In this document: positions 9,466 through 20,451 of the stretch, piece after piece
Numbering within the stretch: position 1 is the first letter of the stretch
Layout: every line of letters starts with the position of its first letter
Position numbers and translations under genes: made by a program
Notes under the pieces: model-generated
What the model saw: the letters and a program-made list of their open reading frames with translations, nothing else
The model's database searches: none
What the model was told of the DNA's origin: nothing
Assembly (NCBI RefSeq): GCF_001941625.1
Contig: NZ_CP016076.1
Span: forward strand, 6,246,001-6,310,000
From: Actinoalloteichus fjordicus
GTDB taxonomy: Bacteria; Actinomycetota; Actinomycetes; Mycobacteriales; Pseudonocardiaceae
Reading direction: 5' to 3'
Length of the DNA stretch: 64,000 nucleotides

Positions 9466-9969
9466 TCACATCAGGTCGAGCAGGAACGGCACCTCCTGGA
9501 CGGCGTACCAGGCGAGTTCGTGATCCTCGGCCTCCCCGAGGGCGAACTCGGCGTCGGCGTCGCCCAGGTCGGCGGCGTCGATCACCTCGGCGGCGGCGCG
9601 CACGGCGTCCTCCGCCTCGGGGTCGTCGACGTGCACGGCGGCGATGGCCCGCAGCGGCACCGGTCCGGCGAGCCGGACGACGGCGGCGTCCAGGTCGGGT
9701 CGCAGCGTCACCTCCGGCATGTCGGCGGCGACGACGACCCGTCGGGTCGGCGACTTGGGGTCGTCGGCGAGTTCGGCGGCGATCAGGCGGACGGAGCCTC
9801 TGGTGGCCTCCATCAGCGCCGCGTACTCCAACTCCTCGGTGCTGCCGGTCGCGTACGACTCACGCAGCATGGGCGTCAACGCGAAGGCGGTGCCGCTCAC
9901 CGGCACGAGTTCGTCGGTCGCCAACAGCCCGCGCAGCATCGCCACGGTCGCGGGAACGTAGATCCGCAT
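9466..9969 (-). CDS. DUF6912 family protein (conserved actinobacterial hypothetical)
   Basis: A 167-residue acidic protein beginning MRIYVPATVAMLRGLL, the typical opening of the actinobacterial DUF6912 family (recognised from memory). It ends with ELAWYAVQEVPFLLDLM. No catalytic motif, signal peptide or membrane segment is visible, so it is cytosolic and of unknown function. The ATG at 9969 overlaps the TGA of the upstream acyltransferase gene (TGATG); a GTG one codon earlier gives a GTGA overlap, but GGGGA is better spaced for the ATG. Coupled translation with the acyltransferase is likely. Confidence 0.78.
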   Translation of the reverse strand: MRIYVPATVAMLRGLLATDELVPVSGTAFALTPMLRESYATGSTEELEYAALMEATRGSVRLIAAELADDPKSPTRRVVVAADMPEVTLRPDLDAAVVRLAGPVPLRAIAAVHVDDPEAEDAVRAAAEVIDAADLGDADAEFALGEAEDHELAWYAVQEVPFLLDLM

Positions 9970-11486
9970 CACACCGTCCCCAACAGCTCATCGAGGGATT
10001 CGTCGATCATCCCTGCCAAAACGTCCACGTCGAACATCGCATTCCGATCTCCGTTGAGCCCGAAGTACACGCCGCCGTCGTACGAGCCGACCCCGATCGA
10101 CAGGGCCTGGTGCTTGGCCAGCGGCACCACCGGGAACATCTCCACCATCTTCGTCCCTGCGGCGTACAACGGCACCTGTGGTCCTGGCACGTTGGTGACC
10201 ACCACGTTGAACAGTCTGCGGGAGAACGAGTTGGCGGCGCGCGCGCCGAGCGCGTGCAGAGTGGGCGGAGCGAAGCCCGACAGGCGGACGAGTGCGCTCG
10301 CGGCGACCGACTGCCCTGACTCCTGATGGGCCCGCATGGCATGGCCGACGTGGTGCAGGCGCAGGGTGGCGCTGGCCTCGCCGACCGGCAGCTCGACGAG
10401 GTAGGCGGAGACCCTGCTGCCCGCGACCGGCCCTGCGACGTCCTCGGCGGCGGGCTCTCCGACGAGGTTCGACTCGCGGCCCGCAGCACCTTCCTCGTCG
10501 CGACCGGACCCTGGTCCCCGTACGGACACCGGCACCATCGCCCTGATCGTGCTGGAGGCGGTGACGACCTCGCCCCGGGACAGCAGCCAGTTGCGCAGCG
10601 CCCCGGCGATCACGGCGAGGATGACGTCGTTGACCGTGCCGCCGTGTGCTCGTCGGATCTTGCGGTAGTCGGTGAGGCGGGTCCTGGTGACGGCGTAGCG
10701 GCGCTGGACGCTGATGCTGACGTTGAGGGGGCCCCGGGTGGCCGGGCGCGCCGCGGTGCGGACTGCCGAGGCGACGCCGCCGAAGGCCTCGGCGACGTTG
10801 CGCAGGGTCGCGGCGACGTCCATCGCGGCCACTCGAACGTTCTCCACGATCTCGCCCGGCCTGCGGACCGCCTCGGTTGCGGCGTCCAGGACGAGTTGGA
10901 CGGGGCCGGGCTCGGGTTCCGGCATCCACAGTTCGTCGCCGACCCGCGGCACCGTGGGCGCGTCGTCGAGGATGACCTGCCCGATGTCGAAGCCCGCGAT
11001 GCCGTCGACCATCGCGTTGTGGGTCTTGGTGATGAGCGCGACGCGACCGCGGCTCAGTCCTTCGACGATGTAGGCCTCCCACAGCGGCCGGGAGTGGTCG
11101 AGCGGCCGGGACATCAGTCGAGCGACGAGGTCGGCGAGCTGTTCGTCGTTGCCGGGCCTGGGCAGCGCGGATCGACGCAGGTGGTAGTCGAGGTCGAAGT
11201 CCGGGTCGTCGACCCACACGGGCCGCGCCAGCCTGCCCGGCACCTGGACGACCTTCTGCCGGTATCGGGGCGCCAACGGCAGCCGCTGCTCGATCAGGGC
11301 GGCGATCCGCCCGTATTCCAGGCCGCCGCCCGGTCTGCCCTCGGAGCCGGCACGACCGCCGGAGGCGGCCCGTCGTCCTCCCGTTCGGGACTGCTGGAAG
11401 AGCAGGACCGTGCCGACGTGCATCGGAGTCGTCGGATCCTCCAGGTAGAGGAAGGACGCATCCAGGGCGGAGAGTCGGTCCGGCAT
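9969..11486 (-). CDS. wax ester synthase/diacylglycerol acyltransferase (WS/DGAT) family protein with altered active site
   Basis: It begins MPDRLSALDASFLYLEDPTTPMHVG, the hallmark N-terminus of bacterial WS/DGAT enzymes, and contains PLWEAYIVEGL, NDVILAVIAGALR and a C-terminal NVVVTNVPGPQ block; 505 residues is usual. The family motif HHxxxDG appears as HNAMVDG (His156, Asn157, Asp161): the second His, which acts as general base in this superfamily, is Asn. The codon is AAC on the minus strand near 11017. A Gly/Arg-rich insert sits at residues 34-55. The ATG at 11486 has AGGA 7 nt upstream. Catalytic activity is therefore in doubt. Confidence 0.88.
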   Translation of the reverse strand: MPDRLSALDASFLYLEDPTTPMHVGTVLLFQQSRTGGRRAASGGRAGSEGRPGGGLEYGRIAALIEQRLPLAPRYRQKVVQVPGRLARPVWVDDPDFDLDYHLRRSALPRPGNDEQLADLVARLMSRPLDHSRPLWEAYIVEGLSRGRVALITKTHNAMVDGIAGFDIGQVILDDAPTVPRVGDELWMPEPEPGPVQLVLDAATEAVRRPGEIVENVRVAAMDVAATLRNVAEAFGGVASAVRTAARPATRGPLNVSISVQRRYAVTRTRLTDYRKIRRAHGGTVNDVILAVIAGALRNWLLSRGEVVTASSTIRAMVPVSVRGPGSGRDEEGAAGRESNLVGEPAAEDVAGPVAGSRVSAYLVELPVGEASATLRLHHVGHAMRAHQESGQSVAASALVRLSGFAPPTLHALGARAANSFSRRLFNVVVTNVPGPQVPLYAAGTKMVEMFPVVPLAKHQALSIGVGSYDGGVYFGLNGDRNAMFDVDVLAGMIDESLDELLGTV

Positions 11487-11529
11487 GGACGAATCCTGAC
11501 ACATCTGCGGGCGTGCGATCCTGCTCGTC

Positions 11530-12297
11530 GTGCCCAACGATGTCTCCCCGAAGGACCGGTTCGTCACGGTCTACGGTCGAAAGCCGGTGCTCGAAGCCCT
11601 CCAGGACCCGCAGCTGGCCGTGGACAAGGTGATCCTCGCCGAGAACGCCGTCGGCGCGGCCGCGCGCGAGATCCTCCAGGCGGCCGCGCAGCGCGACGTC
11701 CCGGTGCAGCGGGCCACCGCGCAGCGGGTGAAGGTCCTGGCCGGGAACGGGCGTCACGACCAGGGCGTGCTGGCCGACGTGGTCGCGCCTCGGATGCGCA
11801 CTCTGTCGACGGCGCTGGCGGCGGGCCGCGACGTTCCCGAGACGCTGCTGCTGCTCGACGGGATCACCACGCCGGCCAACGTCGGGATGATCCTGCGCAC
11901 GGCGACGGCGGCGGGCATCGGCGGGGTGGTGGTGCCTCGACGGGGCGTGGCGACGATCGACCCGATGGTGGTGAAGGCCTCGGCGGGGGTGGCCTTCCGG
12001 GCCCCGATCCTGCGCACGTCGACGGCGGGAGCGGCGGCCGAGGAGTTGATCGAGGCGGGCTTCGCGCTGTACGCGATGGCTGCGGACGGCGATGCGACCC
12101 TGTTCGAGGTGGAGCTGCCGCGCCGGGTGGCGTTCGTGCTGGGCGGCGAGACCCACGGCGTCTCCGAGGAGGTCGCCGAACTGGTGATGGGTCGGGTCGC
12201 CATCCCGCTGGCCGACGGTGTCGAGTCGCTGAACGTCGCGAGCGCGGCGGCGGTGCTGAGCTTCGAGCTGACCCGGCGGCGGCTGACCTCGGGGTGA
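11530..12297 (+). CDS. TrmH/SpoU family rRNA or tRNA 2'-O-methyltransferase
   Basis: A SAM-dependent SPOUT methyltransferase that methylates a ribose 2'-OH in rRNA or tRNA. All three SpoU motifs are visible: ITTPANVGMILRTA (motif 1), VLGGETHGVS (motif 2) and IPLADGVESLNVASAAAVLSFE (motif 3), after an N-terminal substrate-binding part beginning FVTVYGRKPVLEAL. Length is 255 residues. The GTG at 11530 starts only 43 bp from the divergent acyltransferase start, so the two promoters must overlap. Which RNA is modified cannot be told. Confidence 0.9.
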   Translation: MPNDVSPKDRFVTVYGRKPVLEALQDPQLAVDKVILAENAVGAAAREILQAAAQRDVPVQRATAQRVKVLAGNGRHDQGVLADVVAPRMRTLSTALAAGRDVPETLLLLDGITTPANVGMILRTATAAGIGGVVVPRRGVATIDPMVVKASAGVAFRAPILRTSTAGAAAEELIEAGFALYAMAADGDATLFEVELPRRVAFVLGGETHGVSEEVAELVMGRVAIPLADGVESLNVASAAAVLSFELTRRRLTSG

Positions 12298-12435
12298 GTC
12301 TCGACCGACCCGGCCGAGGGCGCGGTGCGCGCGCCGGTGAAGGCATTCAGCGTGGTGCCGCGTGGTCCGGGCGGGTGCTCGAGGTCTGCCCGAGTTCCCG
12401 CCCGGCTGGTCAGGCGGCTGCCCGCCTCGGGTGCG

Positions 12436-12861
12436 TCAGTCCGGTTGACGGTGCGGGAACTCGCGGCCGAACAGGATGTTCAGCTCGGCGACGGTGGCCG
12501 GGACGGTCTGGTGGTGAATGCCGATCATGCCCGCGACGACCGCACCTGCGACGTTGCTCCGCAGGTCGTCGACGAACACGCATTCGGTCGTGGCCAGGCC
12601 GAGTCGTTCGGCGGTGAGTCGGTAGATCCTCGGATCTGGTTTGCTCAGCCCGACCTCGCCGGAGACGACCACCGTGTCGAACAGCTCGCCGAGTCCGTCG
12701 TCGGCTCGTCTGCCTTCCGCGTTGGACAGCAGGGCGGTGCGCAGCCCGGTGGCCCTGGCCGATCGCACGAGGGTCACCAGGGGCGGCTCGGCGTGATCCG
12801 GCGCACCGTCGCTGTCGGTGAGCACGCCGAAGAAGTCCAGCACCAGTCCGGAGAGCGTCAC
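12436..12861 (-). CDS. HAD superfamily hydrolase, cap-less short form
   Basis: A 141-residue HAD protein with motif I DFFGVLTD (nucleophile Asp, second Asp replaced by Phe as in the DxGGVL subgroup), motif II LLSNA, motif III Lys in LSKPDPRIY and motif IV FVDDLRSN. Family members normally have 190-230 residues because of a helical cap between motifs I and II; here only about 30 residues separate them, so the cap is essentially absent. The GTG at 12861 has no Shine-Dalgarno, but TAGACT lies 6 nt upstream, suggesting a leaderless transcript. The phosphatase substrate is unknown. Confidence 0.82.
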   Translation of the reverse strand: MTLSGLVLDFFGVLTDSDGAPDHAEPPLVTLVRSARATGLRTALLSNAEGRRADDGLGELFDTVVVSGEVGLSKPDPRIYRLTAERLGLATTECVFVDDLRSNVAGAVVAGMIGIHHQTVPATVAELNILFGREFPHRQPD

Positions 12862-13137
12862 GTCGCCAGTCTAAGAGCCTGTCTTCGACCCCCTGTCTTG
12901 CAGTTGCGCGGGGTCGAGCGCGGCGATCTGCGGCGTCGTCGTCGGTCACCATGGCTCCTCCTACCGCCTGGCAGCTCAGCCACGCCGATCCCCGCTCACG
13001 ACAGAGCGGGAACCGAAGACAGCCTCGGAGCACCCGCTCTTCCGACACTTTCGAGTGACTTCAGCGCCAAGACTGTACGGATCAACCCCCCACCCCGCTC
13101 TTCCTCCACGGAAACCGTTTCGCTGGAGGGAATCGAG

Positions 13138-14046
13138 ATGACCAGTCTGCTGTCTCCCACTGCCGCTGACGCCGGCGTGATCGCCGCGATGCCCGTGGTG
13201 GAACCCCTGGATCGGCCTGCGTTCGCCGGGCTCACGGTGAGCCTGCTGCTGGCAGGCGCATCGGCCGTGCGATCACCTGCCGCGCCGCTTGCGGCCTGCC
13301 CGAGCAGCGAGAGACCATCGAGCGTCGAAAGTCCATCGAGCATCGAGAGACCGTCGAGCATCGCCCCGGACCCGCCGCTGCACGGCAGCCCGCAGCGGGC
13401 CGCTCCACCGAGCGCGACGCTCCCGAGGTCTCCTCGCCCGGCGAGATCCCGGATCACGGTGCCGAGTGTGGCCGCGCCGCTCGCGTCCGTCCCGGTCGAG
13501 GTCGTGGCAGTACCGGACTGGGCACGGCTCTCACCACCGCTCCCGGTGTCCTCGTCGCCGACGTCGCAGGTCCCGATTCCCGTCCTGCGCAGGCTCGCCA
13601 CGGCTCGGTCGAACGCCGAACAGCGACATCCCATGGCAGGTACCGACATCCCGGCGTCCACCACGTCGCCGGACCCACCCGGTCGGACGCCCTCGGCGCA
13701 TCGCATCGCCCGGCAGGCGCTGCACGCCTTGGTGGAGATCCTGGACGGCAGGCGGTCACGGTTGCAGCTCGGACGGCTGCTGGTCCCCGACCTGCACTAT
13801 CTGATCGCACCTCGGGCCAGGCACGGGCCGAGCACGAATCCGCCGAGCAGGCTGCTCCGGGTGCACGCACAGCAGGTCAGCGAAACCGTGATCGAGTCGA
13901 CGGCGCCGGTGCGGGGCCGCGATCGGGTCTTCGCCGTGGCCTTGCGGCTGGAGCTGCGCGGGACCAGATGGCTCGGCACGGCTCTGCAGGTATTGCGCCC
14001 ACCGAGGTCGGATCGTCGCGGACTCACCGAACGGCGAGGGGGTTGA
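13138..14046 (+). CDS. Rv3235 family protein (Ala/Pro/Ser-rich N-terminus)
   Basis: The ATG at 13138 has GGAGGG 7 nt upstream and gives 302 residues; the open frame before it is not coding. The N-terminal 180 residues are Pro/Ser/Ala-rich and low complexity, including a 6-residue tandem repeat. The C-terminal 100 residues (ARQALHALVEILDGRR, LLRVHAQQV, VFAVALRLELRGTRWLGTALQVL) form the conserved part typical of the actinobacterial Rv3235 family, found near secA. No enzymatic motif, signal peptide or membrane helix is evident. Function is unknown; the position beside secA is conserved in mycobacteria (from memory). Confidence 0.75.
   Translation: MTSLLSPTAADAGVIAAMPVVEPLDRPAFAGLTVSLLLAGASAVRSPAAPLAACPSSERPSSVESPSSIERPSSIAPDPPLHGSPQRAAPPSATLPRSPRPARSRITVPSVAAPLASVPVEVVAVPDWARLSPPLPVSSSPTSQVPIPVLRRLATARSNAEQRHPMAGTDIPASTTSPDPPGRTPSAHRIARQALHALVEILDGRRSRLQLGRLLVPDLHYLIAPRARHGPSTNPPSRLLRVHAQQVSETVIESTAPVRGRDRVFAVALRLELRGTRWLGTALQVLRPPRSDRRGLTERRGG
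13309..13362 (+). repeat. three tandem 18-bp coding repeats
   Basis: Three consecutive 18-bp units (13309-13326, 13327-13344, 13345-13362) differing at a few bases encode ERPSSV, ESPSSI and ERPSSI in the low-complexity part of the Rv3235-family protein. The period preserves the reading frame. Confidence 0.85.
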
Positions 14047-14063
14047 TCAGGTGCTGATCCTGC

Positions 14064-14098
14064 GGTGACCCGACAAGGTCACGGGTGACCCGACAAGG
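14064..14098. repeat. 15-bp direct repeat, two copies
   Basis: GGTGACCCGACAAGG occurs at 14064-14078 and again at 14084-14098, with a 5-bp spacer, directly after the Rv3235-family gene. No function is assigned. Confidence 0.8.
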
Positions 14099-14347
14099 CC
14101 TCAGGCTGTGAGCGGGCCGGACACCGCTTCGCGCGGGTGGCCGATCCAATCGCCGGGTGACCGAGTGGTGCGCGGCCGACCAGCCGGTCCGGCCGGGCCG
14201 GTGCCTGCGCGGGTTCGGGTCAGCCTGCGCGGGGTCTGGTCAGCCTGCCGGCGGACGACGTCGGCGGGAGTGCGCGCCTCCCGCCGACTGTCGGCACGAC
14301 TCCCGCAGGCACGACCAGAGTGGCGGCGGGGGGGGAGGAACAACAGA

Positions 14348-14407
14348 ATCGCCCACCACCGCCGAACACCAGAGCGCGATCGCCCACCACCGCCGAACAC
14401 CAGAGCG
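14348..14407. repeat. 29-bp direct repeat, two copies at 31-bp period
   Basis: Identical 29-bp copies at 14348-14376 and 14379-14407 contain CGCCCACCACCGCCGAACAC. The second copy runs into the left arm of the secA terminator hairpin. With only two copies and a 2-bp spacer this is not a CRISPR array; it looks like a local duplication. The rest of the 14047-14463 intergenic region shows no gene. Confidence 0.85.
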
Positions 14408-14437
14408 GGACAGGCGCCGACGCCTGCCCCGCTCTGG
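14400..14437 (-). terminator. strong hairpin terminator of secA
   Basis: CCAGAGCGGG-A-CAGGCG (14400-14416) pairs with CGCCTG-C-CCCGCTCTGG (14421-14437) around the loop CCGA: a 17-bp stem with one mismatch, 26 nt past the secA stop. It could also stop transcripts coming from the left. Confidence 0.85.
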
Positions 14438-14463
14438 TGGGCTGTCTCGATGACCGTCTCGGG

Positions 14464-17388
<2,925 letters not shown>

Positions 17389-17980
17389 GCGGTCGACCTC
17401 ACTAGCTGATCGTCATGCGCCCGGTCAGGACGCTTTGCCGCCATCGTAGGCATGGACAGGGTGTCGACGGCATCCACGCAGGTGGTGGGCTCGTCACCCG
17501 CCGATGGACACCTCGTTTAAGAATGCCCGATCATCCCTGGTGCTTCGCAAGGTGGTCGGCATTCGAGCGGTTCGGCAAGGCACCGCCCCGAGCCACTCGG
17601 ATCGACTTCCCTGGTGCAGGCAGGCCGCTCGGTCGACCGGCAGACACATCACCGCAGGTGAGCGCGCGATGTCGGGCGGTGAATACTCCCCGTCAGTCCC
17701 GCCGACCATGCCGGATCTGCCCGCCGTGCCCGCATCCTGTCGCCTACCCGCCGCGCGGGAGTCGCTTGTTCGCACGTCCTCGGGTGTCCGGCTCCGCCAG
17801 GTCGCCGCTTGACGCGCAGGCCTCCCTGTTCGGCGCGCAGACGGCCCTGCTCGGCGGCGGTCGCGACCGTGCAGGCGCAGGGCGGCGGCTGCGGCGAGGT
17901 CGGGCTGCGGGGGGGGCGGATGCGGCGGACTCGAGCGAACTCACCAGCGGGCAGACACCACGGGGAGAAGGAGGACAGCA
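17389..17980. other. intergenic region upstream of secA
   Basis: About 590 nt with no supported gene; the open frames here lack ribosome binding sites and family features. It should contain the secA promoter, but no confident -35/-10 pair was found. Its right edge carries the hairpins that follow hpf. Confidence 0.45.
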
Positions 17981-18061
17981 CTCCGCCCCGCCGCGATGCA
18001 TGCGACGGGGCGGAGGTTCCGCAGGGAACCACGAGGTCGTCCGCTGCCGTGACGGCAGCGG
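17981..18061 (-). terminator. cluster of three hairpins downstream of hpf
   Basis: Three perfect stems stand in a row: CTCCGCCCCG/CGGGGCGGAG (17981-17990/18006-18015), GGTTCC/GGAACC (18015-18020/18025-18030) and CCGCTGCCG/CGGCAGCGG (18041-18049/18053-18061, 3-nt loop). They follow the hpf stop by 100-180 nt on the minus strand and probably terminate or stabilise its mRNA. Confidence 0.7.
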
Positions 18062-18161
18062 ATCAGCTGCTCACCGGCCGTTCTGCGGCACCGGCCGTCC
18101 CGGCGTCACGACGGCTCGCGGGCCGCCTGGTCCCGCGCCGGGCACCGGCCGCACGACTGCC

Positions 18162-18845
18162 TCACACGAGCTGGATCACGCCGTAGTCGAAGCCGCGCCT
18201 GCGGTACACCACGCTCGGCCTGCCGCTCTCGGCGTCGGCGAAGAGGTAGAAGTCATGGCCGACCAGCTCCATCTCGTACAGAGCCTGGTCGACGGTCATC
18301 GGCGTCGACGGGTGTTCCTTCTCCCGAACGATCTGCCCTGGCTCGTGGCCGTTGGCGGCGTCCTGCCACCGCTGCGGAGGCAGCTCGTGACTCTCCTGGT
18401 GCTCTGCCGTCTCTACCTCGGTCGCCTTCAACACGGCTGTGCTCCCTCGCTCGCCATTGACGTGGCCGGTGGTCGCGTCCGGCAACATGTCGGAGACCAT
18501 GGAGGTGGCTTCCGCCACCGACGTGGGGTTGCGTCGTCCGTAGTGGACTCTGCGGCGATCGTGCGCTCGACGAAGCCTGCTCTCCAGCTTGGTGACGGCA
18601 CCGTCCAGGGCGGCGTAGAAGTCGGCCGCACATGCCTCCGCGCGAATCACGGGGCCCTTGCCCTTGCCGGTGATCTCCACCCGCTGGCAGTTCTTCGTCT
18701 GCCTCGGGTTGGGTTCGTGGAAGAGTTCCACGTCGAAGCTGATGACCTTGCGGTCGTAACGTTCGAGGCGGTCCAGCTTCTCCGCTACATGCGTCCGATA
18801 GTGCTCGGGCACCTCGACGTTGCGGCCCTTGACGACGATGTCCAT
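18162..18845 (-). CDS. hpf: ribosome hibernation promoting factor, long form (HPF/YfiA)
   Basis: Long HPF dimerises 70S ribosomes into inactive 100S particles in stationary phase or stress. The N-terminal 100 residues (MDIVVKGRNVEVPEHYRTHV...LDRLERYD...FYAALDGAVTKLESRLRR) form the ribosome-binding domain. A 65-residue linker follows, then the C-terminal dimerisation domain (MTVDQALYEMELVGHDFYLF...VVYRRRGFDYGVIQL). The total of 227 residues matches long HPFs. The ATG at 18845 has GAGGAGG about 7 nt upstream. It lies between comF-like and secA, an order shared with mycobacteria (from memory). Confidence 0.95.
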   Translation of the reverse strand: MDIVVKGRNVEVPEHYRTHVAEKLDRLERYDRKVISFDVELFHEPNPRQTKNCQRVEITGKGKGPVIRAEACAADFYAALDGAVTKLESRLRRAHDRRRVHYGRRNPTSVAEATSMVSDMLPDATTGHVNGERGSTAVLKATEVETAEHQESHELPPQRWQDAANGHEPGQIVREKEHPSTPMTVDQALYEMELVGHDFYLFADAESGRPSVVYRRRGFDYGVIQLV

Positions 18846-19385
18846 ACGCGACCTCCTCGCAGTCGTGCGAGTGAACTTTTACGGGCATTCGAGGATCGGC
18901 TGTCACCCTTCCGGGAGCATCTGCCCATCACCCGATGGCTGTACTTATCCCCTCCCTCGTCGCTGCTCAACCGCGCCGTTCTCTCGGAACGTCCGTCGAT
19001 AGCGGAGGACGTTAGCCGTCCCGTGACCTGGATGACAGACCCGACTTGGGGGACGGCGATCGAACACAGAACGTGACCCCAGCACCTGACGAGCAGTTTT
19101 GACGGCGGTCCGACGAACCCGAACGGTCTTCACATCACCCGATTGGGTGATACCCAACGCGGCCCGGCTCGGGTTGTTCCCCCAAGCTCGCGGAACCGCG
19201 TTCGGCCATGTCATACCCCTACAACGAGCCGAACGGCCGACGAGTTCCCCGGAACGGCCGCATCGCGGGTACACCGTTCGGCGGAAGATCGTCTCGCGTA
19301 CGGCTCGATCGATCCGGACGCACCTCAACGTGGCCCGATCGAGCGACCATCGCCGACTCGGGTCACCAGAATCGAGTGACATACA
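18846..19385. other. intergenic region between comF-like gene and hpf, with an inverted repeat
   Basis: This 540-nt region precedes hpf and should hold its promoter; no gene is supported. An inverted repeat TTGGGT-GAT-ACCCAA lies at 19143-19157, about 300 nt upstream of hpf, and could be a regulator site. The stretch 18930-18960 read on the minus strand (GGGGATAAGTACAG) is AT-richer and may contain a -10, but I cannot assign the sigma factor. Confidence 0.45.
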
Positions 19386-20138
19386 TCACACTATCGGCCG
19401 AGTCGGGTGGCCGACAACGGACCGCCGATCTGCGGCTCGTCCGACCGCGCTCGCCGCACCCAGACCGCGGGCCGATGTCAGGGCGAGAACGGCGTCGACC
19501 TCGAGGCCTGCCATCCTGAGCGCCCTGATCGACGCGCCTGCCGTGGCACCCGAGGTCAGAACGTCGTCGACGAGGATCACGGGTGTTCCGGGCGGCGGCA
19601 GTCCCGCGCCCCGCACCCGCACCCGGTCGGCGAGGTTGGCCGCGCGGCTCGCATCGTCCAGCCCGACCGACTCCTCGGCTCCGGCGGCCAACACCAGGCA
19701 GGGGGCGAGGGCGCAGGGCGTGCCGCGTTCGGCCGCGGCCCGTGCCGCGAACCGCAGCAGTCGCTCGACATGGTTGCCACCGCGACGCCGCGAGACGGCC
19801 GGGCGAGAGGGCGCAGGTACCAGCCACCACCCGTCGGCCGTACCGCCGTCGGACAACGACGGCAGCGCCGCAGCCATTAGCTCGCCCAACGGCCGGGCCA
19901 GCGCCCGATCGCCTCGCTCCTTGTAGGACACGACCGCCTCTCGGGCGGCGCCGCGATATCTGGCCAGCGCGTGGCAGGGCGCCCCCACCACCTCGGCGAG
20001 GCCCGGCACCACGGCGGGCAGACCGAACTCGGATCGGCAGTCCGGGCACAACGACGAGCCCTCCGCCGGACAGCCGACACAGGACATCGGCAGCATCAGA
20101 TCGTTCAGATCACGCAGAGCATTCATCAAGACACGCAT
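19386..20138 (-). CDS. ComF family protein (phosphoribosyltransferase-like)
   Basis: Two CxxC zinc knuckles (SCVGC...LCPDC) stand near residues 20-35, followed by YKERGDRALARPLG and a type I phosphoribosyltransferase domain with the PRPP loop VILVDDVLTSGATA. This is the ComF/GntX architecture; in naturally competent bacteria ComF helps DNA uptake, but in actinobacteria the role is not settled. The protein has 250 residues. A tail of about 40 residues after the PRPP loop contains AVLALTSARGLG. The gene lies between lpqB and hpf, as in mycobacteria (from memory). Confidence 0.88.
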   Translation of the reverse strand: MRVLMNALRDLNDLMLPMSCVGCPAEGSSLCPDCRSEFGLPAVVPGLAEVVGAPCHALARYRGAAREAVVSYKERGDRALARPLGELMAAALPSLSDGGTADGWWLVPAPSRPAVSRRRGGNHVERLLRFAARAAAERGTPCALAPCLVLAAGAEESVGLDDASRAANLADRVRVRGAGLPPPGTPVILVDDVLTSGATAGASIRALRMAGLEVDAVLALTSARGLGAASAVGRAADRRSVVGHPTRPIV

Positions 20139-20451
20139 GGTGCCCAGAATGCCGCGAGTGGCCGGACCGCCGCCCGTCGCAGCGGAACTCCCGCCCGACC
20201 GGCCCGAGGCACGGCAGCCGGAACGGCCGCGCTAGCGAGGCAGGCAGAACCCGGCGGCCTTGAGACGCCTGCTGCGACCTGCCGAAATCAACGCCCACGG
20301 ACGCCGCGAGACCACGAGAAGCTCGAAGACGCGCCACGCCCCGTGTCGACCACGAGCCCGGCGCAGGCAGCCCCGTCCGCCGACCGGATTCCGCGGCCGC
20401 GGCCTGCCACGGCCGCGGCCCGAGATCTTCGCGGCGCGGGCCCGCCTGCCG
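20139..20451. other. intergenic region between lpqB and comF-like gene
   Basis: About 310 nt with no supported gene. It contains the hairpin at 20391-20420 near the lpqB end and presumably the comF promoter near 20139-20200, which I cannot define. Confidence 0.4.
20391..20420 (-). terminator. hairpin after lpqB
   Basis: CCGCGGCCG (20391-20399) pairs with CGGCCGCGG (20410-20418); the self-complementary decamer GGCCGCGGCC occurs at 20395-20404 and again at 20411-20420. It lies 32 nt beyond the lpqB stop and is probably the terminator of the mtrA-mtrB-lpqB unit. Confidence 0.65.

Noticed and set aside
14041-14100. Attachment site candidate (15-bp direct repeat)
   Set aside because: Copies are only 5 bp apart with no integrase or tRNA nearby; too short and too close for an att pair.
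17389-17980. Small genes in the gap before secA (frames at 17504-17812 and 17494-17775)
   Set aside because: No ribosome binding sites, Arg/Ser/Ala-rich composition, and overlapping frames on both strands; no evidence of coding.
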